A stretch of DNA of 47,311 bases, from contig DIWL01000050.1 of the NCBI GenBank assembly GCA_002428455.1, positions 1 through 47,311 of the forward strand, written 5' to 3'. How positions within the stretch are numbered: position 1 is the first letter of the stretch; every line of letters begins with the position of its first letter. Shown in pieces: positions 33,076-40,702 of this stretch. The position numbers were made by a program, and so were the translations under genes. The notes below the pieces were generated by a model. The model saw only the letters and a program-made list of their open reading frames with translations. It made no database searches and had not been told where the DNA came from. The stretch comes from Anaerolineaceae bacterium UBA6107 (GTDB lineage: Bacteria; Chloroflexota; Anaerolineae; Anaerolineales; Anaerolineaceae).

Positions 33076-33995
33076 TTCTTCAGTATCTCCCTGGTCTTCG
33101 TAATATCCTGCTGGATCTGGGCAACCAGCGCTTTGGAATCCGGGAATCGAACCTCAGGCCTTATGTAATCAATAAACTCGAGAGTCATGGTTTTACCGTA
33201 GAAGGTTTCGTTTGTGTCGAGTAGATGGGGTTCGACCCGTGGATAAGGCAAAGGGTTATCGAAAGTTGGTCGGACGCCTACATTGGTTACTGAGATGTAC
33301 GTTTTCCGGTTGATATGTGACAGCGTGGCGTAAACTCCAGTAGCCGGCAGCAACCGTTCACCCGGTATGGATAGATTGGCGGTGGGAATTCCCAGTTTGC
33401 TGCCGCGGCTTTCTCCGTGCACCACTCGACCGCAAAGGGCATACGGTCTACCCAGGTAATCTTTAGCTTTGACCACATCACCCGTTTTTAATATTTTGCG
33501 GATATTACTTGATGAAATGACCTCCTGTCCGTGCCGGATGGGCGGGACAACCTCGACCTCAAAATCCAGTTTCTGACCAATTTCTTTTAAAACTGCGACC
33601 GTTCCTGCCTGGTCTTTTCCCAATGTGAAGTTGTAACCGGCAAAAAGCTTTTGTAAACCAAGCGTTTTTTTTACAACGCTCATAAAGGTGAGCGCGTCGA
33701 TGTCTGCAAATTCACGGGTGAAATCGAGAACGATCACGTGATCCACACCCAATTTCTTGATCAACGCCACCCTTTCTTGGGTCGATGTCAGAATATGGTC
33801 GGTCGTAATTCGTTTGAAAAACAGCGCGGGCAGCGGGTCAAAAGTGATCGCGACTGATTGGCAATTTGCTTGTCGGGCACCATCAACGATCTTGCGGAAA
33901 AGGGTTTGATGCCCTGTATGCACTCCGTCAAACGCGCCGATCGTTACCCAGGAGGAGGGGACTGCTTTTGTGTTGAGGGTCTCTATGTAATCCAT
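33072..33995 (-). CDS. ribF: Bifunctional riboflavin kinase/FAD synthetase RibF
   Basis: The 307-residue enzyme turns riboflavin into FMN and FMN into FAD. The N-terminal nucleotidyltransferase domain has VTIGAFDGVHTGHQTLF (about 17-33) and ISSSNIRKILKTGDV. The C-terminal kinase domain has GRVVHGESRGSKLGIPTANL and a YVPTLEPH-like region here reading PRVEPHLLDTNETFYGKTM. The length is normal. The -10 box TATAAT ends 6 bases before the ATG with no RBS, predicting a leaderless mRNA. A terminator of the truB operon lies just upstream. It overlaps the ThyX-like gene by 4 bases. Confidence 0.96.
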   Translation of the reverse strand: MDYIETLNTKAVPSSWVTIGAFDGVHTGHQTLFRKIVDGARQANCQSVAITFDPLPALFFKRITTDHILTSTQERVALIKKLGVDHVIVLDFTREFADIDALTFMSVVKKTLGLQKLFAGYNFTLGKDQAGTVAVLKEIGQKLDFEVEVVPPIRHGQEVISSSNIRKILKTGDVVKAKDYLGRPYALCGRVVHGESRGSKLGIPTANLSIPGERLLPATGVYATLSHINRKTYISVTNVGVRPTFDNPLPYPRVEPHLLDTNETFYGKTMTLEFIDYIRPEVRFPDSKALVAQIQQDITKTREILKK

Positions 33996-34001
33996 ATTCT
34001 A

Positions 34002-34029
34002 ATTATAAGGGGATGCCTTTCCTTATCAA
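34002..34029 (-). promoter_or_regulatory. Predicted leaderless ribF promoter
   Basis: On the minus strand TTGATA (34029-34024), a 16-bp spacer and TATAAT (34007-34002) are followed by 6 bases (TAGAAT) and then the ATG. Transcription should start at the start codon. Confidence 0.75.
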
Positions 34030-34034
34030 GATGT

Positions 34035-34057
34035 AAAAACCCCCTCGTGAGAGGGGG
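34035..34057 (-). terminator. Terminator of the nusA-truB operon
   Basis: The arms CCCCCTC and GAGGGGG with a GTGA-type tetraloop are followed on the minus strand by TTTTTACATC. It lies about 9 bases after the truB stop and 6 bases upstream of the ribF -35 box. Confidence 0.93.
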
Positions 34058-34065
34058 AAGGGTTG

Positions 34066-34977
34066 TTAAGAGAAGAAAACCTTTTTTGGCTGCCATTCCA
34101 CGGTCTCTTCGTCAAGCTCCATCAAGGCGACCAGTTCGCCCTGTTCGCTGACACCCAATACCTTTTTCTGTTCAGTCGCAGCAGCATTGATCCGATGACC
34201 GTGACGGATGGTTTCCACTTCTTCATGGGTTAGTTCGATCGTTGGCCAATCTGAAAGGGCTTCTGCAGCCGGAATCAGGTACTGGTACCAGGTGCCGTCT
34301 GCAAAGGCTTCGTTCAACTTGCGCAGCGGAACCGCGTCTCGTAGCGTAAATCGCCCGCTCTTGGTGCGTCGCAAACCGGTCAGGGTGGCTCCGCAGCCCA
34401 GTCGTTCTCCCAGGTCATTCACCAGTGAGCGGACATAGGTTCCGGATGAACAGTACACGTCGAGCACGACCTCGGGTGGTGCCCATTCCAGCAACTCAAG
34501 GCTGTACACGTTGATCGTGCGCGGTTCAAGTTCCACTTCTTCTCCCTTTCGTGCCAGTTCATACGCCTTGCGGCCTTGAATTTTCACAGCTGAATAAGGG
34601 GGAGGGACCTGTTCGATCTGCCCTACAAATTTCTGCAATTCGGTCTCAAATTGCTCTTCGGTAACATCGACCGGCGATGATGAAGTCGTTTTTCCGTCAG
34701 CGTCGTAGGTATCGGTTGTGGTGCCCATCATAATGACAGCCTGATAACGTTTGTCAGAGGCTGATACATACTCGCTCAAACGTACGGCCGGCCCGATCAA
34801 AACCACCAGCACTCCAGAAGCCCTTGGATCCAGCGTTCCGGTGTGTCCTGCACGCCGGATGTTAGATCCTTTGCGGATCACCTGCACCACGTCGTGTGAG
34901 GTCATCCCGACTGGTTTATCCACAACCAGCACGCCTGAAATGGTATTCTTTATATCAAAACCACTATTGTTGTCCAT
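34066..34977 (-). CDS. truB: tRNA pseudouridine-55 synthase TruB
   Basis: TruB converts U55 of tRNA to pseudouridine in the T-loop. The 303-residue protein has VDKPVGMTSHDVV (about 18-30), the catalytic motif RRAGHTGTLDPRASGVLVVL with its Asp in TLDP, KRYQAVIMMGTTTDTYDADG and the strand GTYVRSLVNDLGERLG. The C-terminal roughly 60 residues fit the TruB C-terminal or PUA-like domain. RBS GAGG lies close to the ATG. It is the last gene of the nusA operon, 32 bases after nrnA. Confidence 0.96.
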   Translation of the reverse strand: MDNNSGFDIKNTISGVLVVDKPVGMTSHDVVQVIRKGSNIRRAGHTGTLDPRASGVLVVLIGPAVRLSEYVSASDKRYQAVIMMGTTTDTYDADGKTTSSSPVDVTEEQFETELQKFVGQIEQVPPPYSAVKIQGRKAYELARKGEEVELEPRTINVYSLELLEWAPPEVVLDVYCSSGTYVRSLVNDLGERLGCGATLTGLRRTKSGRFTLRDAVPLRKLNEAFADGTWYQYLIPAAEALSDWPTIELTHEEVETIRHGHRINAAATEQKKVLGVSEQGELVALMELDEETVEWQPKKVFFS

Positions 34978-35009
34978 ACCTCACTCCGTTACATGTGCAC
35001 CATGTCTGT

Positions 35010-35969
35010 TTATATATTATTCTTAATCTGGTCAAGATACTCACGTGTTAGATCCAGGATCTTAGTTTGAACTTCAGGCAGGCTCCCATTCAGATCTGCA
35101 CCTGCAGCGGCGGGGTGGCCACCTCCACCGAGTGATGCAGCGATATGCGCCACATTCAGCCCGGGTCGTGCCCGCCAGCTTACCTTTACTTTGTCTGCAG
35201 CCTGCTCGATAAACAGTACTGCGATGTCAATGTCCTCTACACTGGATAGGATGTTGGTCAGGTCGGCATCATCCTCGTTTTGGTAACCGGCGTTTTTGCG
35301 GTCTTCAAGCGATAGAGAAGTCCACACCAGACCGTTTTCCCTTTCAAGTTTTGTGAGACCGTAACCCCAGTAATTGACACTTTCAAAGGGTTTGCTGATC
35401 AGCGCTTTGTTATATAACCGGTTGATCTCAGCTCCCTTGTCCATCAGATCAGCGGCAATCCTCAACGATTTTGCGGTGGTATTGGAAGTGCGGAAACCAA
35501 TGGAATCGCTGATTATACCTGAAAGTAGTGCGGCAGCTACCGGTTCAGTGATCTCTAAGCCCCATCTCGGCATGTGTTCAGCTAAGATCGCACAGGTCGC
35601 CACTGATTCCGGCTCGATCAGGTTGATCTTTCGGCCGAATGCCTGGTTGGTCACATGGTGATCGATCACAACGTCGGCGGGTTTACCTCGTAAGACTCCA
35701 CCTGTCCGTTCTTCATCTGAGCAATCCAGAACGATCAATAGGTCGCAATCCTCTTTGAAGGAATGCTTGATCAATTCCACGCCTTCCAGATGTTTAAAGG
35801 TTTTCGAAACACCACTCTTCAGCACCATCTCGACCGTTTTGCCGGCTGCCTGCAGCGCTAATCCGAGACCCAGTACAGCTCCGATTGCGTCCCCGTCGGG
35901 GCGAATGTGAGAGGTGATACCGATCACAGGCGCGTTATTGAGCAGCTCTTTGATCTCGCGGTCGTTCAT
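35010..35969 (-). CDS. nrnA: DHH phosphoesterase NrnA (nanoRNase/pAp phosphatase)
   Basis: The 319-residue enzyme degrades short RNA oligonucleotides and 3'-phosphoadenosine 5'-phosphate. The DHH domain shows HIRPDGDAIGAVLGL, VLDCSDEER and VVIDHHVTNQ, all metal-binding. The DHHA1 domain ends with GGGGHPAAAGADL. Its ATG overlaps the rbfA stop as ATGA. This rbfA-nrnA-truB order is common in Gram-positive bacteria and Chloroflexota. Confidence 0.95.
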   Translation of the reverse strand: MNDREIKELLNNAPVIGITSHIRPDGDAIGAVLGLGLALQAAGKTVEMVLKSGVSKTFKHLEGVELIKHSFKEDCDLLIVLDCSDEERTGGVLRGKPADVVIDHHVTNQAFGRKINLIEPESVATCAILAEHMPRWGLEITEPVAAALLSGIISDSIGFRTSNTTAKSLRIAADLMDKGAEINRLYNKALISKPFESVNYWGYGLTKLERENGLVWTSLSLEDRKNAGYQNEDDADLTNILSSVEDIDIAVLFIEQAADKVKVSWRARPGLNVAHIAASLGGGGHPAAAGADLNGSLPEVQTKILDLTREYLDQIKNNI

Positions 35970-36340
35970 TTTAGCTTTTTCCGCTGTTCTTCTTCGCTGT
36001 GGATGGTGGCCAGCAATTGTTCGATGCGGTCAGCCTTTTCAGGGGTGACGTCCCAATGAAAACGCAATTTTGGAAAAGATCTCAGCTCGATCCTTTCCGA
36101 TAGCACCTTGCGGATGAAACCGCTGGCACTTTCAAGTCCTTCCAAAACTTCCTTTGATCGCACGACCCCTTCATACACGGAGACATAGATCTCAGCGTAT
36201 GACAATTCCCGGTCAACTTCCACGTCCGTAATGCTAATTCCAATTAAGCGTGGATCTCGAATTTCTTCCTTTGCCAGCATCTCGGACAATTCCTTGCGGA
36301 AACGGTCTCCGATGCGCTTTAATCTCAATGGTGATGGCAT
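35966..36340 (-). CDS. rbfA: 30S ribosome-binding factor RbfA
   Basis: RbfA binds the 30S subunit late in its maturation, near the 5' end of 16S rRNA. The 124-residue protein shows RIGDRFRKELSEML, DPRLIGISITDVEVDRELSYAEIYVSV (core DVEVDRELSYAEIYVSV) and LRSFPKLRFHWD, typical of the KH-fold family. Length is normal. It starts 29 bases after infB, preceded by AAGGAAATCAGG, and overlaps nrnA by 4 bases. Confidence 0.95.
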   Translation of the reverse strand: MPSPLRLKRIGDRFRKELSEMLAKEEIRDPRLIGISITDVEVDRELSYAEIYVSVYEGVVRSKEVLEGLESASGFIRKVLSERIELRSFPKLRFHWDVTPEKADRIEQLLATIHSEEEQRKKLK

Positions 36341-36369
36341 ATCCTGATTTCCTTGTCCGTTTTCCCCGG

Positions 36370-38145
36370 TTAACCTGTCTTTTCAATGACATAATTTTCG
36401 AGTATGTCACCTTCGACAATATCATTATATCCTTTCAATGACACGCCACACTCAAAACCCTGGCGAACTTCACGCACATCTTCTTTTTCGTGTTTCAATG
36501 ATGAGATCTCACCATCGAATACAGTGTTGCCATTCCGTACCAGCCTGACTTTTGCGTTTCGGCGCAGTTCTCCACTGATCACCCGGCAACCGGCAATTGT
36601 ACCCACTTTGTTGATTTTAAAGACCTGGCGAACCTGTGCCTGTCCCACCGGAATTTCACGAATTTCAGGTTCCAGCATGCCTTTCAGCGCTTTCTCAATG
36701 TCCTCGATCATGCGGTATATGATCTCATACAACCGGATCGAAACGCCTTCCTGTTCAGCCAGGTTGCGCGCAGCCTGATCGGTGACCACATTGAATCCCA
36801 GCAGGATCGCGTGCGAAGCCGATGCCAGCATCACATCGCTTTCACTGATATTGCCGGTTTCTGCGTGAATGATGTTGATCTTAATGTCACCCTGGCTCAA
36901 TTCATTGAGTGAATTTACGATGGGTTCCACGGATCCCTGGACATCCACTTTGAGGATGAGAGGGAGTTCACGAATTTCACCCGCTTGGAATTTTTCAAAT
37001 AACTTTTCGAGCGAGGTTTTGGTGGAGACCACGGGATTGTTTGATTTCTCAGCGGCTTTTTCAGCCAGTATAGCCCGCGCTTCCTTTTCATTAGCGACCA
37101 CCCTGAATACTTCTCCGGCAGGGGGTACGTTGCCAAAACCCAATACCTGGATGGGCGTGGAAGGAGCGGCGGTTCTGGCAGCCTTGCCAGTGAAATCGAA
37201 CATTGCACGTATTTTTCCACAAGTATCCCCCGCGATCACAGTATTTCCTGTGTGCAGGGTGCCATTCTGAACCAGCAGGGTGGCGATCACACCGCGTGCT
37301 TTATCCACCTGTGCTTCGATCACTGTACCGAACACCTTGCCTTGCGGATTGGCGCGGATGGATAGGCTGTCATTCACCAATAGAATAGCTTCCAGTATAT
37401 CCTCCAGCCCTTTCTTTTGCTTGGCTGAAACAGGTACAACAATCGTGCTGCCATCCCATTCATCCGGCACGAGTCCGTTCTCGGCCAGTTGGCGTTTCAC
37501 AAAATCCGGGTTGGCATCCGGGCGGTCAATCTTATTCAGTGCAACGATGATGGGTACTCTGGCTGCCTTTGCATGAGCAATCGCCTCACGCGTTTGCGGC
37601 ATCACTCCATCATCAGCTGCGACTACAAGGATCACAATATCAGCTCCCTGTGCGCCGCGGGCACGCATGGCAGTAAAAGCAGCATGTCCTGGCGTATCCA
37701 GGAAAGTGATCAGTTGTCCTTTATGTTCCACCTGGTAAGCGCCGATGTGTTGCGTAATACCGCCTGCTTCACCTGAAGCAACGTTGGTGTGCCGGATGGC
37801 ATCGAGAAGTGTCGTCTTACCATGGTCCACATGCCCCAGGATGGTCACCACAGGCGGGCGTTTGATCAACTTGGCAGGGTCTTCACTGTCAATGAGTTCA
37901 CGCCACAAGGGGATGTTCCCCTGTTCTTCAACGGTTGCTGATTCTTTTACCGATTCCGGGATCGCTTCAAAACCCAGTTCTGAAGCAACGATTGCAGCAG
38001 TATCATAATCGATCTGTTGGTTAATATTGGCCATCACGCCATTTGACATCAAAACCTTGATGACCTGGATTGGGCTGGCATCCATACGCTGTGCCAGATC
38101 CCTTACGGTGATTTGCACCGGAAATTCGATTTGTTTCTCGCTCAT
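36370..38145 (-). CDS. infB: Translation initiation factor IF-2 (short form)
   Basis: IF-2 is the GTPase that brings initiator tRNA to the ribosome. The 591-residue protein has a short IF2_N domain (about 8-60) and then the GTPase domain at once: G1 GHVDHGKTT (104-112), DTPGHAAF, NKID and SAK. Domains II, III and IV follow, with GMLEPEIREIPVGQAQVR and CGVSLKGYNDIVEGD near the end. The long, disordered N-terminal region found in enteric IF-2 is missing. RBS GGAGGTG is about 6 bases before the ATG. A 111-bp spacer separates it from ylxR. Confidence 0.97.
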   Translation of the reverse strand: MSEKQIEFPVQITVRDLAQRMDASPIQVIKVLMSNGVMANINQQIDYDTAAIVASELGFEAIPESVKESATVEEQGNIPLWRELIDSEDPAKLIKRPPVVTILGHVDHGKTTLLDAIRHTNVASGEAGGITQHIGAYQVEHKGQLITFLDTPGHAAFTAMRARGAQGADIVILVVAADDGVMPQTREAIAHAKAARVPIIVALNKIDRPDANPDFVKRQLAENGLVPDEWDGSTIVVPVSAKQKKGLEDILEAILLVNDSLSIRANPQGKVFGTVIEAQVDKARGVIATLLVQNGTLHTGNTVIAGDTCGKIRAMFDFTGKAARTAAPSTPIQVLGFGNVPPAGEVFRVVANEKEARAILAEKAAEKSNNPVVSTKTSLEKLFEKFQAGEIRELPLILKVDVQGSVEPIVNSLNELSQGDIKINIIHAETGNISESDVMLASASHAILLGFNVVTDQAARNLAEQEGVSIRLYEIIYRMIEDIEKALKGMLEPEIREIPVGQAQVRQVFKINKVGTIAGCRVISGELRRNAKVRLVRNGNTVFDGEISSLKHEKEDVREVRQGFECGVSLKGYNDIVEGDILENYVIEKTG

Positions 38146-38256
38146 AACACACCTCCAAAAATGTTCCCCCTCTTTCCCCTGTCAACACCAGTAAACTTTT
38201 GGTTCTACCTGTCAGGCCGGCGTCTGTGCCTTTGAGCAAGTTTCCGGGTCACTCAA

Positions 38257-38592
38257 TCATGTCTGCTCACTTGTTCCATTTTGTGTCGTCTCATCGAACG
38301 TTGGTTCTTTCTGTGTAAGCTGGTTCATATACTCGATAAGTATCTGCCGGTCTTCCGCAGTCAGTTCCATTTTCAAGGCATGATTGATCGGACCTTTTAT
38401 TGCTTGCTCCCAGCATGAGCGGATCTTGTGCACGTAAGCACCACGGCCGGCTGCCTTCCCCGTTGGGTCAATCCTGACTCCTTCGGGCGTGCGGACCACG
38501 CGCACCAGTTCCTTTTTTGCCAGAACTGTCCTGCAACCGATGCAGGTACGCTGTGGTACGTGCTTGATCCGTTTTTGCGGTTTCTTAGCCAC
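38257..38592 (-). CDS. ylxR: YlxR-family (DUF448) RNA-binding protein
   Basis: The 111-residue basic protein has the DUF448 core: RTCIGCRTVLAKKELVRVVRTPEG (core RTCIGCR), DPTGKAAGRGAYVHK and CWEQAIK. Homologues (RnpM) bind RNase P RNA or act in RNA metabolism; established roles are limited to a few species. It starts with GTG. The C-terminal extension of about 30 residues is Thr/Glu/Gln-rich. It lies between nusA (17 bases upstream) and infB, its usual place; the companion L7Ae-like gene ylxQ is missing. Confidence 0.93.
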   Translation of the reverse strand: MAKKPQKRIKHVPQRTCIGCRTVLAKKELVRVVRTPEGVRIDPTGKAAGRGAYVHKIRSCWEQAIKGPINHALKMELTAEDRQILIEYMNQLTQKEPTFDETTQNGTSEQT

Positions 38593-38609
38593 CTGTCTTT
38601 CTTTCTACT

Positions 38610-40511
38610 TTATTCTTCCCAATCCCAACCATCACCACCGCGTTTGTGTTTCTTTTGAACCAGGGTCATATCACGATCGGGATCGTAGGTTACCACAACA
38701 CTCTTACCCTTCTTCTTGCCCTTCTTCTTGGTCTTACCGTTTTCTTCGTCTTCATCTTCGGTGATACCGGCAGTATCGAGAACTTCAGGACGCAGGGTAA
38801 ATAGCTCTTCCAGAGAAGGTTCTTTTTCGGGTGTTTCTTCTGTCTCTTTAACCTCTGTTTCAGGTACAACAGCAGAAACATCAATGACCTGCTCAACTTC
38901 TTCGGGGGTCAAAACTTGTACTTCTTCAGTGACTGGAGTTTCAGCGGGAGTTTCAACGACCTCAACGGGGGTTTCAACCACCGCTTCAACCACAAGTTGT
39001 TCTGCAGCCAGTTTCTTGTCTAGGTCAGCCACTACCAGCATGATGCTTTCCATGGCTTTTTCACCAATACCATGCAGTTTATTGATGACATCAGCATTCT
39101 GTTTTATCTGCAACGCCATGTCACCGATGCTGAAATATCCGGCTTCCTGCAGAGTGTAGGCCACATGTTCAGGCAGACTGCCGTCCAGGATACTGGTCTC
39201 AAAGGCCGTCGCCGGGATCGAGTTCCGGATGGCAGCCAGTTTTTCTTCTTCCTCTTTGTGCTGTTGCTCGGTTTTCGCGATCACCTTGCGCTCTACACGG
39301 TCCACGAACCTGGCCATCAGGTCATATTCTTCTGGTGTTAGGGGTCTTCCGTCTGCTTTTCTTGCCAGCATCTCCTCGATCCTGGTCGCGCTTTCTTTCT
39401 CATTTTCGCGAATGAGCGCCAGCGATGGATCGTTGAGCAACTTGTAGAGTGCATCCGTTGCCGCTTCGGGCAGGCTCTTGATGTCAATCCGCCAACCGGT
39501 GAGTTTCGCGGCGAGACGGGCGTTCTGGCCAACCCGGCCAATCGCCAGGCTAAGCTGATCTTCCGGAACGACCACAGTGGCGGTCTTTCCGCTGTTTGAT
39601 CTCTGATCGGTCAGGTAAACTCCGCTCACGCGGGCAGGGCTGATCGCTTTGGCAATAAAGATCGCCGGATCAGGATTCCATTCAATTACATCGATCTTCT
39701 CGTCGTGTAATTCCTTGACGATGGCCTGGATGCGTACACCGCGGATACCCACGCAAGCGCCAACGGGGTCAATGCCCTGTTGTGTGGCAGAAACAGCCAC
39801 CTTGGCGCGGTCACCCGGCTCACGGGCGATCGAGCGGATCTCCACGATGCCATGGAAGATTTCGGGAACTTCGTTCTCGAGCAGCCGGCGCAGGAAATCA
39901 CGGTGTGTACGGGAAAGAATGATCTGTGGTCCGCGTTGCGAATCTTTCACTTCGGCAACAAGCGCACGGACACGGTCGTGAATGTGGAAACGCTCGCCGG
40001 CGATCATTTCTTTGCGCGGCATGCTCGCTTCTGCCTTCATTTCAAGTCCGATGGTCAGTCCAGCGGCACCCACCGCCTGCACAATACCACTGACGATCTC
40101 GCCCAATTGTTTTTCGTAATAATTCACCTGGGCTTTGCGTTCCGCGTCGCGTATGCGCTGCTGGATCACCTGTCGGGCTGTTTGAGCGGCAACACGTCCA
40201 AAGTCACCAGGTGTTGATTCAACGACCACCAGATCACCCAGCTGTGCTTCAGGTTCTACCGCACGGGCAGCTTCGAGGCTCACTTCGGTGATTTGATTTT
40301 CGACGGTTTCCACCACCTCTTTTTGAGCAAAGACAGTGACCTTACCGGTCTCAATGTCGACTTTCGCCTCGATGTGTTGTTCAGTCGAGGCATTCACTGA
40401 CCGCCGATAAGCGGACACCATCGCGGATTCGAGCGCCTCCAGGATGATATCCCTGGGTAAGCCCTTATCCTCTAGAACTTCATTGAACGCGAGTGTGAAT
40501 TCGTTCTTCAT
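38610..40511 (-). CDS. nusA: Transcription termination/antitermination factor NusA
   Basis: NusA binds RNA polymerase and modulates pausing, termination and antitermination. The 633-residue protein has the N-terminal polymerase-binding domain, an S1 domain (about 130-200), KH1 (about 225-290: DPVGACVGIRGVRIQAIVKEL, core GACVGIRGVRIQ; DVIEWNPDPAIFIAKAISPA) and KH2 (DQLSLAIGRVGQNARLAAKLTGW, core AIGRVGQNARLA). A middle region (about 370-500) includes a helix-hairpin-helix-like segment. The tail is unusual: Val/Glu/Thr-rich acidic repeats (about 505-590), then a Lys-rich block (KTKKKGKKKGK), ending GGDGWDWEE. It is the first gene of the operon; rimP, usually upstream, is absent. Confidence 0.96.
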   Translation of the reverse strand: MKNEFTLAFNEVLEDKGLPRDIILEALESAMVSAYRRSVNASTEQHIEAKVDIETGKVTVFAQKEVVETVENQITEVSLEAARAVEPEAQLGDLVVVESTPGDFGRVAAQTARQVIQQRIRDAERKAQVNYYEKQLGEIVSGIVQAVGAAGLTIGLEMKAEASMPRKEMIAGERFHIHDRVRALVAEVKDSQRGPQIILSRTHRDFLRRLLENEVPEIFHGIVEIRSIAREPGDRAKVAVSATQQGIDPVGACVGIRGVRIQAIVKELHDEKIDVIEWNPDPAIFIAKAISPARVSGVYLTDQRSNSGKTATVVVPEDQLSLAIGRVGQNARLAAKLTGWRIDIKSLPEAATDALYKLLNDPSLALIRENEKESATRIEEMLARKADGRPLTPEEYDLMARFVDRVERKVIAKTEQQHKEEEEKLAAIRNSIPATAFETSILDGSLPEHVAYTLQEAGYFSIGDMALQIKQNADVINKLHGIGEKAMESIMLVVADLDKKLAAEQLVVEAVVETPVEVVETPAETPVTEEVQVLTPEEVEQVIDVSAVVPETEVKETEETPEKEPSLEELFTLRPEVLDTAGITEDEDEENGKTKKKGKKKGKSVVVTYDPDRDMTLVQKKHKRGGDGWDWEE

Positions 40512-40564
40512 TCCTTTTTTTCTCCACCTGGTTTCGAGTTGTTACGGTCCGTCTCTGATAAGAA

Positions 40565-40589
40565 GAAAAGTGGGGGATGCCCACTTTTC
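40565..40589 (-). terminator. Leader hairpin of the nusA operon (possible attenuator)
   Basis: The perfect 10-bp arms GAAAAGTGGG and CCCACTTTTC with a 5-base loop are followed on the minus strand by TTCTTATC. It lies in the predicted 5' leader, between the promoter at 40627-40655 and the nusA start at 40511, so it may cause premature termination and allow feedback by NusA. Confidence 0.55.
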
Positions 40590-40626
40590 GGTGTTGAAAC
40601 CTCAAATGTCTTTCGAACCAAAGGAA

Positions 40627-40655
40627 ATTTTATCACCTCTCATCCTGTGGGTCAA
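40627..40655 (-). promoter_or_regulatory. Promoter of the nusA operon
   Basis: On the minus strand TTGACC (40655-40650), a 17-bp spacer and TAAAAT (40632-40627) form a strong sigma-70-type promoter. Transcription is expected near 40620, giving a leader of about 109 nt. Confidence 0.8.
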
Positions 40656-40661
40656 GGTTTA

Positions 40662-40702
40662 TTATGATTATTTATTATGATTAATCCTGTTATGATTAAT
40701 CC
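40662..40702. repeat. Three short direct repeats TTATGATTA
   Basis: TTATGATTA occurs at 40662-40670, 40675-40683 and 40690-40698; the last two are extended to TTATGATTAATCC. They cover the end of the lipoprotein gene, including its stop codon, and lie just upstream of the nusA promoter. Confidence 0.7.

Noticed and set aside
38021..38239. Open frame in the ylxR-infB spacer
   Set aside because: Most of it overlaps infB in another frame and no family is recognisable; the spacer is more likely untranslated.
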